Part shown: positions 1 through 5,826 of the stretch, piece by piece
Numbering within the stretch: position 1 is the first letter of the stretch
Layout: each line of letters opens with the position of its first letter
From: JASFEQ01 sp050122535
Lineage (GTDB): Bacteria; Desulfobacterota; DSM-4660; Desulfatiglandales; HGW-15
Length of the DNA: 8,097 nt
Direction of reading: 5' to 3'
Assembly: GCA_050122535.1 (NCBI GenBank)
Contig: JASFIT010000207.1
Location: forward strand, 1 to 8,097
Position numbers and translations under genes: made by a program
Notes under the pieces: model-generated
The model's database searches: none
Told to the model about the DNA's origin: nothing
The model's input: the letters and a program-made list of their open reading frames with translations, nothing else

Positions 1-453
1 CGTTATATTGATAGGGAAGAGGCAAGCGAGATTCTGAAACGCAATGAAGAAGTGGGCCTGGTCATGCAGCCTTTCAATTCACAGAAGGTGGGCGGGATGT
101 GCAGCTGCTGTGGGGACTGTTGTGGCATGCTCAGGTCATTAAAGAAGCAGCCCGTTCCGGCCGCTGCCGTCCAGAGCAATTATTACGCGGAAGTGGACGC
201 AGATGATTGTGCTGCATGCGAAACATGTCTGGAGAGATGTCAGATGGATGCCATTGAAATGGTGGATGAAGCGGCTGTCGTTAACTTGAATCGATGCATT
301 GGTTGTGGCCTGTGTGTGACCACCTGTGAGACAGAAGCCATACAACTCGTCAAAAAGCCGGATGACCAGCAGTACCTGCCTCCCAAGTCCGGTGCCGAAA
401 CCTACACGCGTATCGCAGATGAACGAGGCAAGAATCTCATGCCGAAGGGATAA
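1..453 (+). CDS. 4Fe-4S dicluster ferredoxin-like protein, C-terminal part
   Basis: The frame is open from base 1, so the gene starts upstream of the window; 150 residues and the TAA stop are present. Three cysteine clusters are visible. A compact CxCCxxCC motif (CSCCGDCC) lies at nt 100-123. A CxxCxxCxxxC motif (CAACETCLERC) lies at nt 208-240, and a second one (CIGCGLCVTTC) at nt 295-327. The last two are classical ferredoxin motifs that should bind two [4Fe-4S] clusters and carry electrons; the usual proline after the fourth cysteine is Gln in one and Glu in the other. Proteins of this kind that I recall from Desulfobacterota are about 350-400 residues, with a winged-helix-like N-terminal half and an extra Cys-rich segment just before the ferredoxin domain. 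A GTG at 52 is possible as a start but has no clear ribosome binding site and would cut off conserved-looking sequence. Redox role is well supported; the partner enzyme is unknown. Confidence 0.9.
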   Translation, partial: RYIDREEASEILKRNEEVGLVMQPFNSQKVGGMCSCCGDCCGMLRSLKKQPVPAAAVQSNYYAEVDADDCAACETCLERCQMDAIEMVDEAAVVNLNRCIGCGLCVTTCETEAIQLVKKPDDQQYLPPKSGAETYTRIADERGKNLMPKG

Positions 454-462
454 GAATCCTGA

Positions 463-738
463 ATGAGATATTTGAGGTGGGCGTTTAGGCCTAGGCGGTT
501 TGTCTTTTCCTTTTTTATATTCCTTTTATATACTCGCCCGAATAGTTCTCATACCCAAGAGACAAGTCCATACAGTGGCCCAATAGTCATCTGGGTTATT
601 CAACTTGATCATGCTAATGCCGATCACTTGGCCACTGTTTTTGACTCCCCTACTGTCAAAGCAGGGCAGGGCGGTGGTATCGGTCATCCATCGTCAAAAA
701 ACCGATCAAGATTATCAAAGGAAAGCCTGCCCCTATAG
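463..738 (+). CDS. Doubtful short ORF, possible decayed secretin-like fragment
   Basis: This 91-residue ORF begins 9 bases after the ferredoxin stop and has no visible Shine-Dalgarno site. Its N-terminus is basic (RRF at residues 11-13) and then hydrophobic (roughly residues 13-23), like a signal peptide. Residues about 46-60 (VIQLDHANADHLATVF) resemble the repeat found in N-domains of type II/III secretins (GspD family). The tail after residue 72 looks unlike protein. If one base were restored to the A6 run near 696-701, the frame would continue to a TGA at 762-764 and give a Lys/Pro-rich end (KKPIKIIKGKPAP). It may therefore be a frameshifted remnant, a small exported protein, or chance. 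I do not assign a function. Confidence 0.3.
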   Translation: MRYLRWAFRPRRFVFSFFIFLLYTRPNSSHTQETSPYSGPIVIWVIQLDHANADHLATVFDSPTVKAGQGGGIGHPSSKNRSRLSKESLPL

Positions 739-788
739 GTAAACCCCACACTTTGGATAACTGAAACAGCGAGATAAGAGAATGGTCG

Positions 789-817
789 TTAAAATCGATC
801 TCCGACTGTGTTATAAT
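789..817 (+). promoter_or_regulatory. Sigma-70 promoter with extended -10, upstream of LRR gene
   Basis: A -35-like TTAAAA (789-794, 4 of 6 consensus) is followed after 17 bases by a perfect TATAAT (812-817). The three bases before it, TGT, complete a TGnTATAAT extended -10. Transcription would start near 824, giving a leader of about 125 bases before the ATG at 951. It is the only clear promoter before the LRR and phosphatidyltransferase genes, so it probably drives both. Confidence 0.65.
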
Positions 818-938
818 TTCTAATGATTAAAACAAACCACGTCTAAAAATAGCTCAATTTATTCAGAGAACTCCTGCTGAACAGTTGGAGGCTCATACCT
901 GGTTTTCATATTGTATGGGCTTTTTGGTTTTGGAGATT

Positions 939-943
939 GGAGG
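939..943 (+). promoter_or_regulatory. Ribosome binding site fixing the LRR gene start
   Basis: GGAGG lies 7 bases before the ATG at 951. An upstream in-frame ATG at 885 has no comparable site and would place extra residues ahead of a natural cytoplasmic N-terminus, so 951 is preferred. Confidence 0.75.
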
Positions 944-950
944 TTACCCA

Positions 951-2210
951 ATGGCAAGTGAACCGGGCCAAAAAGAATTAGCACAAAGGGGCAAAAGGTC
1001 AGAGAATACCCAAAAAGGAGATAGAGACGTGCATGTTGGCCATGCCGGATCTGGCTCAGGGGTTGCCACAAAGCCGAAATCGGGTGACCGTTTGGCCATC
1101 ACTGTTTTCTCTGTGGCAGCAGTTATCCTCGTGGTCTCTTCATTTTTTCTCATCAAAAACGTAAAGACATTCTTCGAAAAGCCAGCGACTTCAGACATGG
1201 AGAGCGTGATAAACACCAAAAAAGAACAGATCAAAAAAAGGTTCAGAGAGAAGATCAGACAACCAGCTAAACAGCCACAGGATTCTAAGCCCAAGCAGCA
1301 AGCTTCGCGTAAACAGCCTGTGACGAGAAAACTGAGGCTGCAAAGGTCAGCGACGAACGCCGAGCTTGCAGAGCTAGTAGAAAAAAATGGACATATTAAG
1401 ATACTGCAGATGTCTGTCTGTCTGCAAATTACGGATATCTCTCCTCTCTCTAAACTGACTCACCTGGAACAGCTCTATATAGAAGGATGCAAAAACATCC
1501 GGAGTATTGCGCCCATAGCGGGTCTAAAAGGTCTTAGGAAGCTCAAAATGAGTCGGTGCATATCAATAGAGGACATCTCTCCCTTACTCGGCCTCGCTTC
1601 TCTCACTGATCTCGCCGTGCCACCAATGGTGACAAATGAACAACTTGCCCAGTTAATACGCCACTTGCCTAACCTTCAGTCACTTGCCCTGCAAAATTGC
1701 AGCCTCATAACCGATATTTCGCCGGTCTCTCAACTGAGAAACCTTAGAAGTTTCTATATATCAAAGGCCAAAGAGCTGAGGGATATCTCCTCCTTGGCCC
1801 AATTGCCCGGACTAGAGAACTTGTATCTAACGTTTTCGGCTGTGGAGGACTTTTCTCCCATATCACAACTAGCTCAGTTAAAACATCTCACACTCTTTGG
1901 ATCTCAAAACCTGACTGATCTTTCGCCTTTCGGCAATCTCAAAAACCTCAAATCACTTGGCCTGAATGGCTCCCAAGGTGTTAGTGACATCACTCCAATT
2001 GCGGAATTGACTAACCTTACCCGGTTAAGCCTTGCCAATCTAAAGGAGTTGAGGGACCTCTCTCCTCTTACTCGCCTCAAAGGTCTGAAACACTTGGACC
2101 TGGTAAATTCTACAAACATTACTAAGCAGCAAATGAATTCCATAAGAAGAGCGCTGCCCAATTGCAGGATCGTTGATCCGTATCATTATTATAGGAGAAG
2201 AACCGGTTGA
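951..2210 (+). CDS. Membrane-anchored leucine-rich-repeat protein
   Basis: This is a 419-residue protein. Residues 1-47 are polar, 48-68 form one hydrophobic helix (RLAITVFSVAAVILVVSSFF), 69-130 are a Lys/Arg/Gln-rich linker that may be partly helical, and about 148-405 are leucine-rich repeats. Repeats run at 22-24 residues with the signature D-[IFL]-[ST]-P followed by LxxLxxLxxLxL. Signature positions are near residues 162, 186, 208, 256, 278, 300, 323, 346 and 369. The unit between 208 and 256 lacks the signature and fits two periods. The pattern resembles internalin-type bacterial LRRs. A single-pass anchor with the LRR solenoid outside the cytoplasm is most likely, though positive charge flanks both sides of the helix. 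LRRs bind proteins or other ligands; the target is not visible. The stop codon overlaps the next gene's start (TGATG), implying coupled translation. The first strong ribosome binding site (939-943) fixes the start. Confidence 0.88.
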   Translation: MASEPGQKELAQRGKRSENTQKGDRDVHVGHAGSGSGVATKPKSGDRLAITVFSVAAVILVVSSFFLIKNVKTFFEKPATSDMESVINTKKEQIKKRFREKIRQPAKQPQDSKPKQQASRKQPVTRKLRLQRSATNAELAELVEKNGHIKILQMSVCLQITDISPLSKLTHLEQLYIEGCKNIRSIAPIAGLKGLRKLKMSRCISIEDISPLLGLASLTDLAVPPMVTNEQLAQLIRHLPNLQSLALQNCSLITDISPVSQLRNLRSFYISKAKELRDISSLAQLPGLENLYLTFSAVEDFSPISQLAQLKHLTLFGSQNLTDLSPFGNLKNLKSLGLNGSQGVSDITPIAELTNLTRLSLANLKELRDLSPLTRLKGLKHLDLVNSTNITKQQMNSIRRALPNCRIVDPYHYYRRRTG

Positions 2211-2947
2211 TGAGGGAAGTGAAGGGATGGCGTAATGAAAGGACGGCACTGACAAGGTTTCTGCCGACTGAAGCGTCTGATTATCCCTTATACAGCGAGC
2301 GATATATAGCAATGGAGCGGTTTGTCACCTCATTTTTGTGCAAACAGGACTTCATTCAACCCAACCATATCACGTATTTTAGGGTCATTATCTGCCTATG
2401 TTTGCTCGTTTTCTCCTCTCACCTCTCCTATCTTGAGATTTTCATCTTGGCCATACTTGGGGGTCTCTCAGATTTCCTCGACGGGGCGTTTGCGCGGTCC
2501 GCGTCCAAAAAGACGAGACTGGGGATCCTCCTTGATCCCCTTGCGGACAAATTCCTGGTATTCATCCTTCTTTATATCCTAATAATGAGAAAGGTGCTCG
2601 ATCCAGTATTTGTTCTTTTCATCATTATGATGGAAGCACATATAATTGTCATACCAGCTTTATCCTGGGTTTATGGCATGGTTAAGCGGAAAAATCAGGG
2701 TATAAGCCCAACCTCCGGAAGGATAGATAAAAGTGACTTTATTTTGAAATCAAACGCAGCTCTTATTGGTAAAGTCAAGGTCCACCTCTATGCTTATGGG
2801 TTGCTGAGCCTACTTCTGGGCAAAGCAATTGGGTCTTCGGTCTTGTTTAGCGTTGGGAATTGGCTTTTAGTTTTGGGGATAACAGCCGGGGCAGTCGCGT
2901 TCTGTACATACCTTTTTAGATGGCTGAGAGAGCCCTATTCAATTTGA
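2210..2947 (+). CDS. CDP-alcohol phosphatidyltransferase family protein
   Basis: This 245-residue integral membrane enzyme should transfer a phosphatidyl group from a CDP-linked lipid to an alcohol (glycerol-3-phosphate, inositol, serine or similar) in the inner membrane. The complete family signature D-x2-D-G-x2-A-R-x8-G-x3-D-x3-D is present at residues 88-113 (D88, D91, G92, A95, R96, G105, D109, D113), so the metal and CDP sites look intact. The N-terminal PNxIT-like segment (QPNHITYFR, residues 50-58) is also typical. Several hydrophobic helices follow, and a GKVKVHLYAYG segment near 185 matches the family's late GKxKT-like motif. About 45 residues precede the usual N-terminus. An ATG at 2312 (codon 35) is an alternative start, but the ATG at 2210 overlaps the LRR stop and has GGAG 12 bases upstream. 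The headgroup cannot be told, so no gene symbol such as pgsA is given. Confidence 0.9.
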   Translation: MREVKGWRNERTALTRFLPTEASDYPLYSERYIAMERFVTSFLCKQDFIQPNHITYFRVIICLCLLVFSSHLSYLEIFILAILGGLSDFLDGAFARSASKKTRLGILLDPLADKFLVFILLYILIMRKVLDPVFVLFIIMMEAHIIVIPALSWVYGMVKRKNQGISPTSGRIDKSDFILKSNAALIGKVKVHLYAYGLLSLLLGKAIGSSVLFSVGNWLLVLGITAGAVAFCTYLFRWLREPYSI

Positions 2948-3029
2948 ATCCTCCCATAAAACCACTTCTTACATTCTAAGAACTTGGAAAGCATTGACCT
3001 TACCCTCCAGATATTGCTAATGCTATGCG

Positions 3030-3057
3030 TTGAACTTAACTTAAAAACAGCGATACT
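3030..3057 (+). promoter_or_regulatory. Possible promoter for the DsrE-family gene
   Basis: TTGAAC (3030-3035) and GATACT (3052-3057), 16 bases apart, each match 4 of 6 sigma-70 consensus bases. A start near 3064 would leave a leader of about 55 bases. The 171-base gap and the lack of an obvious terminator after 2947 leave it open whether this gene is separate from the upstream pair. Confidence 0.35.
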
Positions 3058-3118
3058 TTGTTGCCCTTGGTTTAATGATAGCTGGAGTGGCCCCGCAGGA
3101 TAGGAAGGAGAATGGAAT

Positions 3119-3490
3119 ATGAGTGACAAACCTGACAAACTTGTAATTATTGCCACCCACGCTGAGGAGAGTCCGGACAAGGCCACGATCCCCTTTGTCA
3201 TGGGAAGCACGGCCCTGGCCATGGATGTGGATGTGAGCATCATTTTGCAGGTCACTGGGGTTTACCTGGCCCTGAAGGGCTATGCAGACCACGTACATGC
3301 TGCAGGATTTCCACCTCTGATAGAGTTGCAAGAGACCTTCTTTGAGGCTGGAGGCAAGCTCATGGTTTGTTCGCCCTGCATGCAGGCCCGCAAGATCAAG
3401 CCCGAGGACCTGGTACCCCAGGCTGAGGTCATCGCTGGGGCTAGCCTGGTTTCAGAGGTCCTTTCTGCGACGAATGTGGTAAGCTATTGA
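3119..3490 (+). CDS. DsrE-family (sulfur relay-like) protein
   Basis: This 123-residue soluble protein matches the DsrE/DsrF/TusD-like fold. A beta-strand (KLVIIATH, 7-14) is followed by a helix-forming segment with ATIPFVMGSTALA (22-34), a second strand (VSIILQVTGVYL, 39-50), an HAAGFPPL turn (60-67), and a GGKLMVCSPC segment (78-87). C84 and C87 form a CxxC pair in the position where such proteins carry their active cysteine. In DsrE/TusD proteins this cysteine accepts persulfide sulfur during sulfur relay; many relatives in sulfate reducers have no proven role. GGAG (3107-3110) lies 8 bases before the ATG. No dsrF, dsrH, tus or sulfite reductase gene lies nearby, so a specific role in dissimilatory sulfur metabolism is inference only. 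Confidence 0.85.
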   Translation: MSDKPDKLVIIATHAEESPDKATIPFVMGSTALAMDVDVSIILQVTGVYLALKGYADHVHAAGFPPLIELQETFFEAGGKLMVCSPCMQARKIKPEDLVPQAEVIAGASLVSEVLSATNVVSY

Positions 3491-3516
3491 GGCTTTCGGA
3501 AAACGCCCATCTGCCA

Positions 3517-3549
3517 TTCGACAAGCTCATGGCCCTGAGCAAAGTCGAA
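3517..3549. repeat. Imperfect palindrome (TTCGAC...GTCGAA)
   Basis: TTCGAC (3517-3522) pairs with GTCGAA (3544-3549), and GCTCA (3525-3529) pairs with TGAGC (3536-3540). An AA/AAA internal loop separates the stems and the apical loop is 6 bases. I recall palindromes of the form TTCGACAAGCTCA...GTCGAA as dispersed intergenic repeats in many bacterial genomes, including Deltaproteobacteria. Only this one copy is in the window, so its repeat status cannot be proved here. Confidence 0.7.
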
Positions 3550-3572
3550 GGGCTGCGCTACCCTTATCCCCC

Positions 3573-3622
3573 GCCCTGTTAAATTCTCGCTACGCGAGAC
3601 GGCGAAGCCGATTTAACAGGGC
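3573..3622. repeat. Perfect three-way-junction palindrome
   Basis: A 12-bp outer stem (GCCCTGTTAAAT 3573-3584 with ATTTAACAGGGC 3611-3622) encloses two side-by-side hairpins. The first is TCTCGC-TAC-GCGAGA (3585-3599); the second is CGGC-GAA-GCCG (3600-3610). No base at the junction is unpaired, and 44 of 50 bases pair. As DNA it could extrude a cloverleaf-like cruciform, and as RNA it would fold either way round. It has no T-run, so it is not a standard intrinsic terminator. It is most likely a dispersed palindromic (REP/MITE-like) element; function is unknown. Confidence 0.85.
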
Positions 3623-3714
3623 AAATCACTGCAGCGTACTTCTCTGCCTCAAACCAGGTCCGGAACTGGTGGGTAAGGTCTATGAGGCACTCGAATAACT
3701 GGGCTTTTACATTT

Positions 3715-3748
3715 GCCCGCCTCGCCTGAGCGGCTCGCCATGGCGGGC
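3715..3748. repeat. GC-rich inverted repeat (GCCCGCC/GGCGGGC)
   Basis: Perfect 7-bp arms at 3715-3721 and 3742-3748 enclose 20 bases. The enclosed bases contain two TCGCC direct copies (3722-3726 and 3735-3739) and a small GAGC-G-GCTC palindrome (3728-3736). There is no T-run after it. It looks like another dispersed intergenic palindrome. Confidence 0.65.
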
Positions 3749-3756
3749 AGGCTTAA

Positions 3757-3779
3757 TCCTCCCCCATCGAGGGGGAGGA
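3757..3779. repeat. Perfect hairpin TCCTCCCCC/GGGGGAGGA
   Basis: A 9-bp perfect stem (3757-3765 with 3771-3779) has a 5-base loop ATCGA. It is very GC-rich and lacks a following T-run. The pyrimidine/purine strand asymmetry is complete in the stem. Confidence 0.7.
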
Positions 3780-3803
3780 GACGTTATATTGAAAAGCTAT
3801 ATG

Positions 3804-3822
3804 CCCCGACCTTTGGTCGGGG
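3804..3822. repeat. Perfect hairpin CCCCGACC/GGTCGGGG
   Basis: An 8-bp stem (3804-3811 with 3815-3822) has a TTT triloop; one more G-T pair can extend it. The bases after it (TGCTTAACAGG) share TTAACAGG with the outer arm of the three-way junction. No T-run follows. Confidence 0.7.
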
Positions 3823-3842
3823 TGCTTAACAGGATGTGTTAG

Positions 3843-3869
3843 AAAGGCAAAGCAAGAAGCTTTGCCTTT
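3843..3869. terminator. Terminator-like hairpin AAAGGCAAAGC/GCTTTGCCTTT
   Basis: An 11-bp perfect stem (3843-3853 with 3859-3869) with loop AAGAA ends in TTT and is followed by ATCG. The terminal T/A pairs give a weak T-tract on both strands, so it could end transcription in either direction. It sits 20 bases before the promoter of the next gene, which fits a barrier between transcription units. The short T-tract makes the terminator call moderate. Confidence 0.5.
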
Positions 3870-3888
3870 ATCGTAGACTCCCGCCTCC

Positions 3889-3918
3889 TTGACACAGGAG
3901 CGCATTTCTACCTATAGT
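3889..3918 (+). promoter_or_regulatory. Sigma-70 promoter for the MBL-fold gene
   Basis: A perfect -35 TTGACA (3889-3894) is followed after 18 bases by TATAGT (3913-3918, 5 of 6). The start would be near 3925, giving a leader of about 90 bases before the ATG at 4014. It may also serve the PilZ gene, since no terminator lies between the two. Confidence 0.7.
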
Positions 3919-4013
3919 ATACGACCAAATCGGGGCCACTGATCAGCCTCTCAGAACCCGGTTTTTCTATGGTTTCTATTCCGAACATCTGTTCTATCCT
4001 TTTTCAATGAGAT

Positions 4014-4904
4014 ATGCACATGAGCAAAGAAGAGAAGCATTTTGGGCCTGTATGGTTTATTCCCGGTGAAAACCAAGGCAAATATCCCTTTTGCCATTCC
4101 ATTTATGTCGAAGGCGCAGGGGTCTTGATAGATCCTGCCTCTGACAGAGAAAGGCTCGTTCAGTTGCGAGAAAAGCCTGGAGTCAAGACCGTTTGGCTTA
4201 GCCACTGGCATGAGGATCATTTCATGCATCTGGATCTATTCGATGACCTCCCTCTCTGTATCTCAGAGGCGGACGCTCCCCCTCTATCAGATCTTGACAT
4301 CCTTATGGATGCCTACGGCATTGATGAGGCGAGGGATGACTGGCGTCCTGTTTTTGAAAATCAATTCAACTTCCGGCCACGTAAGCCAACCCGCTTCCTC
4401 AGGGGAGGAGAGGTGATAGATCTCGGAACGGTTGCCGTGAAGTTGATCAGCACACCTGGTCATACGCCCGGTCACCTCTCCTTTTTTTTCAAGGGGCCTG
4501 ATATTCTCTTCCTGGGTGATTATGACCTGGGAAAGTTTGGGCCATGGTATGGTGACGTGGAATCAAGTATCCAGGGGACCATCGACTCAATGGAGCACTT
4601 GCGGAATATGCCCGCAACAGTATGGCTCACATCCCACGAGACCGGCGTATTTGAGGACGAGCCAGGAGTTATTTGGGACGAATATGTGGGTGTTATTGCT
4701 GAGAGGGAAGGCAGGCTGATGGATTTCCTAGAGGAGCCTCGGACCATGAAAGATATTATCGAGGCCTGGATCGTTTACAAAAAGCCGCGGGAACCCAAGG
4801 GCTTCTATGAATTGGGCGAGCGGGGACATATGAAGAAGCACCTGGAAAGGCTTATGGGGCAGGGCAGGGTGACGCTTAAGGGAGATAGATATACCAGGGT
4901 GTGA
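4014..4904 (+). CDS. Metallo-beta-lactamase-fold hydrolase
   Basis: This 296-residue protein is a cytoplasmic-looking MBL hydrolase with the full set of metal ligands. They are H64-W-H66-E-D68-H69, H150 in TPGHTPGH, D169 in FLGDYD, and H208 in LTSHETG. This binuclear site (zinc or iron) is shared by glyoxalase II-like thioesterases, lactonases and phosphodiesterases. Residues from about 225 to 296 are helical and basic, with a HMKKHLERLMGQGRVTL segment matching the winged-helix tail found after many MBL domains. No signal peptide is seen. An in-frame TGA at 4008-4010 forces the start to 4014 or 4020 (codon 3). Neither has a real Shine-Dalgarno site, unlike the other genes here. The substrate cannot be told, and neighbours do not help. 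PilZ gene follows after 137 bases. Confidence 0.9.
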   Translation: MHMSKEEKHFGPVWFIPGENQGKYPFCHSIYVEGAGVLIDPASDRERLVQLREKPGVKTVWLSHWHEDHFMHLDLFDDLPLCISEADAPPLSDLDILMDAYGIDEARDDWRPVFENQFNFRPRKPTRFLRGGEVIDLGTVAVKLISTPGHTPGHLSFFFKGPDILFLGDYDLGKFGPWYGDVESSIQGTIDSMEHLRNMPATVWLTSHETGVFEDEPGVIWDEYVGVIAEREGRLMDFLEEPRTMKDIIEAWIVYKKPREPKGFYELGERGHMKKHLERLMGQGRVTLKGDRYTRV

Positions 4905-5041
4905 CAAGGTAGACCATCTCGGGTTTAATTAATTGGCTGGACAGAATGAGAAATTCGTAGTAGTGTTGCTCATAATATTGGAGAATTCAGAGAAAGCATA
5001 AAAGAGGCCACAAAGGGGCTACAAGAGAGAGGACATGGATT

Positions 5042-5428
5042 ATGGGGACAGGGAAAAATACCATAGAGATCAAAGAAAAACGAAAAGGGAACCGGGTCAA
5101 GTATGAAATCCCGGACTTTGTCTATGCCGAGTTTAGCCTTAGAAGGAAAAACCCCAAAGAGGATAAATCATACGCCTTGAAAGTCATGGATTGGTCCAGG
5201 AATGGACTCGGCATGGTTGTCACCCCAAAGGACTTCGACCTGCTCTATCAAGTGAAAGTGGGAGATACCCTACAAAACATGGCATTTTTTGCGGAATGGG
5301 CCATGATCAAAGTGGAGGGCACCGTAAGGCACAAATCGGTGATCAATGAGGGCAAATACAAAGGATGTTTCATGGTAGGCATTGAATCGCCTGAGATTCT
5401 GGAGAGTTGCAAACCAGTTGGACATTGA
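5042..5428 (+). CDS. PilZ-domain protein, probable c-di-GMP receptor
   Basis: This 128-residue protein is a single PilZ domain. The two c-di-GMP-binding motifs are present and correctly spaced: RxxxR (R14-K-G-N-R18) and DxSxxG (D50-W-S-R-N-G55). Strands typical of the PilZ barrel follow, such as GDTLQNMAFF (residues 75-84) and KVEGTVRH (residues 90-97). Such small stand-alone PilZ proteins act as adaptors that change motility, exopolysaccharide or other outputs when c-di-GMP binds. The target here is not visible. AGAGG (5028-5032) lies 9 bases before the ATG. An out-of-frame ATG at 5035 leads only to a short reading frame. The gene is followed by a strong terminator. It may share the transcript of the MBL gene. 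Confidence 0.85.
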   Translation: MGTGKNTIEIKEKRKGNRVKYEIPDFVYAEFSLRRKNPKEDKSYALKVMDWSRNGLGMVVTPKDFDLLYQVKVGDTLQNMAFFAEWAMIKVEGTVRHKSVINEGKYKGCFMVGIESPEILESCKPVGH

Positions 5429-5462
5429 AGTCATAATCATCAGCAGTCATAAGAGATTTAAG

Positions 5463-5491
5463 GCAGAGGCATTTTCCCTCTGCTTTTTTTT
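5463..5491 (+). terminator. Intrinsic terminator after the PilZ gene
   Basis: The stem GCAGAGG (5463-5469) pairs with CCTCTGC (5477-5483) over a 7-base loop and is followed directly by eight Ts (5484-5491). Transcription from the MBL/PilZ block should end here, 35-60 bases after the PilZ stop. Confidence 0.92.
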
Positions 5492-5826
5492 GCCTTCTCA
5501 CTGCATCATTCGGCTGACCAAGATCAATGCTTTGGGGGTCTGATTTTGAAGCCATTTATTCTTGACTTTACCCCACCCATTACGGTCTCATGAACAGCAG
5601 ATTTTCTCTTGGTGTGTTCAACTTCCATCTGGACGTCATTTCTCGGAGAGATCCCTCAAAATGTGTCCAACAGACTCTTCATAGGGTGATGTTCGTTTTG
5701 TTCCGAGATGGGAGGAGACTGTCCTCTCCCGAGAGGGGTCTATTTCGGACGGGTAGAAACGCTTGTCTTTAAGTAGGACGAAGCGGCAGTTTCACTATTT
5801 TCAACGCGTGACAAGGAGGGAGCATC
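5492..5826. other. Intergenic region with no convincing gene
   Basis: A 60-codon frame at 5590-5772 has no ribosome binding site and a composition unlike a protein. A TTGACT at 5562-5567 has no matching -10 at proper spacing. A small CCTCT-CCCG-AGAGG hairpin (5723-5736) is the only visible structure. The promoter of the SPFH gene must lie here but I cannot place it. AAGGAGG (5813-5819) is a strong ribosome binding site for the ATG at 5827. Confidence 0.6.

Larger units (their letters stand above)
3491..4013. other. Structure-rich non-coding region
   Basis: This 523-base stretch has no convincing complete gene. It holds a chain of inverted repeats from 3517 to 3869, listed separately, and a promoter for the following gene. 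One further nested inverted repeat is TGCCTC/GAGGCA (3645-3650 with 3684-3689) around ACCAG/CTGGT (3653-3657 with 3666-3670). The same bases also read as a protein-like tail (LKPGPELVGKVYEALE, stop at 3696-3698), so they may be a remnant of an old gene interrupted by repeats. Confidence 0.7.

Noticed and set aside
1392..2165. DNA-level tandem repeat suggested by the LRR units
   Set aside because: The 66-72 base periodicity is in the protein pattern only; the nucleotide units have diverged and are not a DNA repeat array.
2966..2982. TTCTTA-CATTC-TAAGAA hairpin after the phosphatidyltransferase gene
   Set aside because: Six AT-rich pairs and no T-run; too weak to call a terminator.
3782..3791. 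CGTTATATTG identical to bases 1-10 of the window
   Set aside because: A 10-base match between a coding stretch and an intergenic one, with no extension on either side, is within chance for 8 kb.
4933..4976. Possible promoter before the PilZ gene (CATAAT at 4971-4976)
   Set aside because: No -35 or sigma-54 element lies at an acceptable distance, so the PilZ gene is more simply read from the MBL promoter.
5590..5772. 60-codon open frame on the + strand
   Set aside because: No ribosome binding site, Arg-rich and irregular composition, and no recognisable motif; probably chance.
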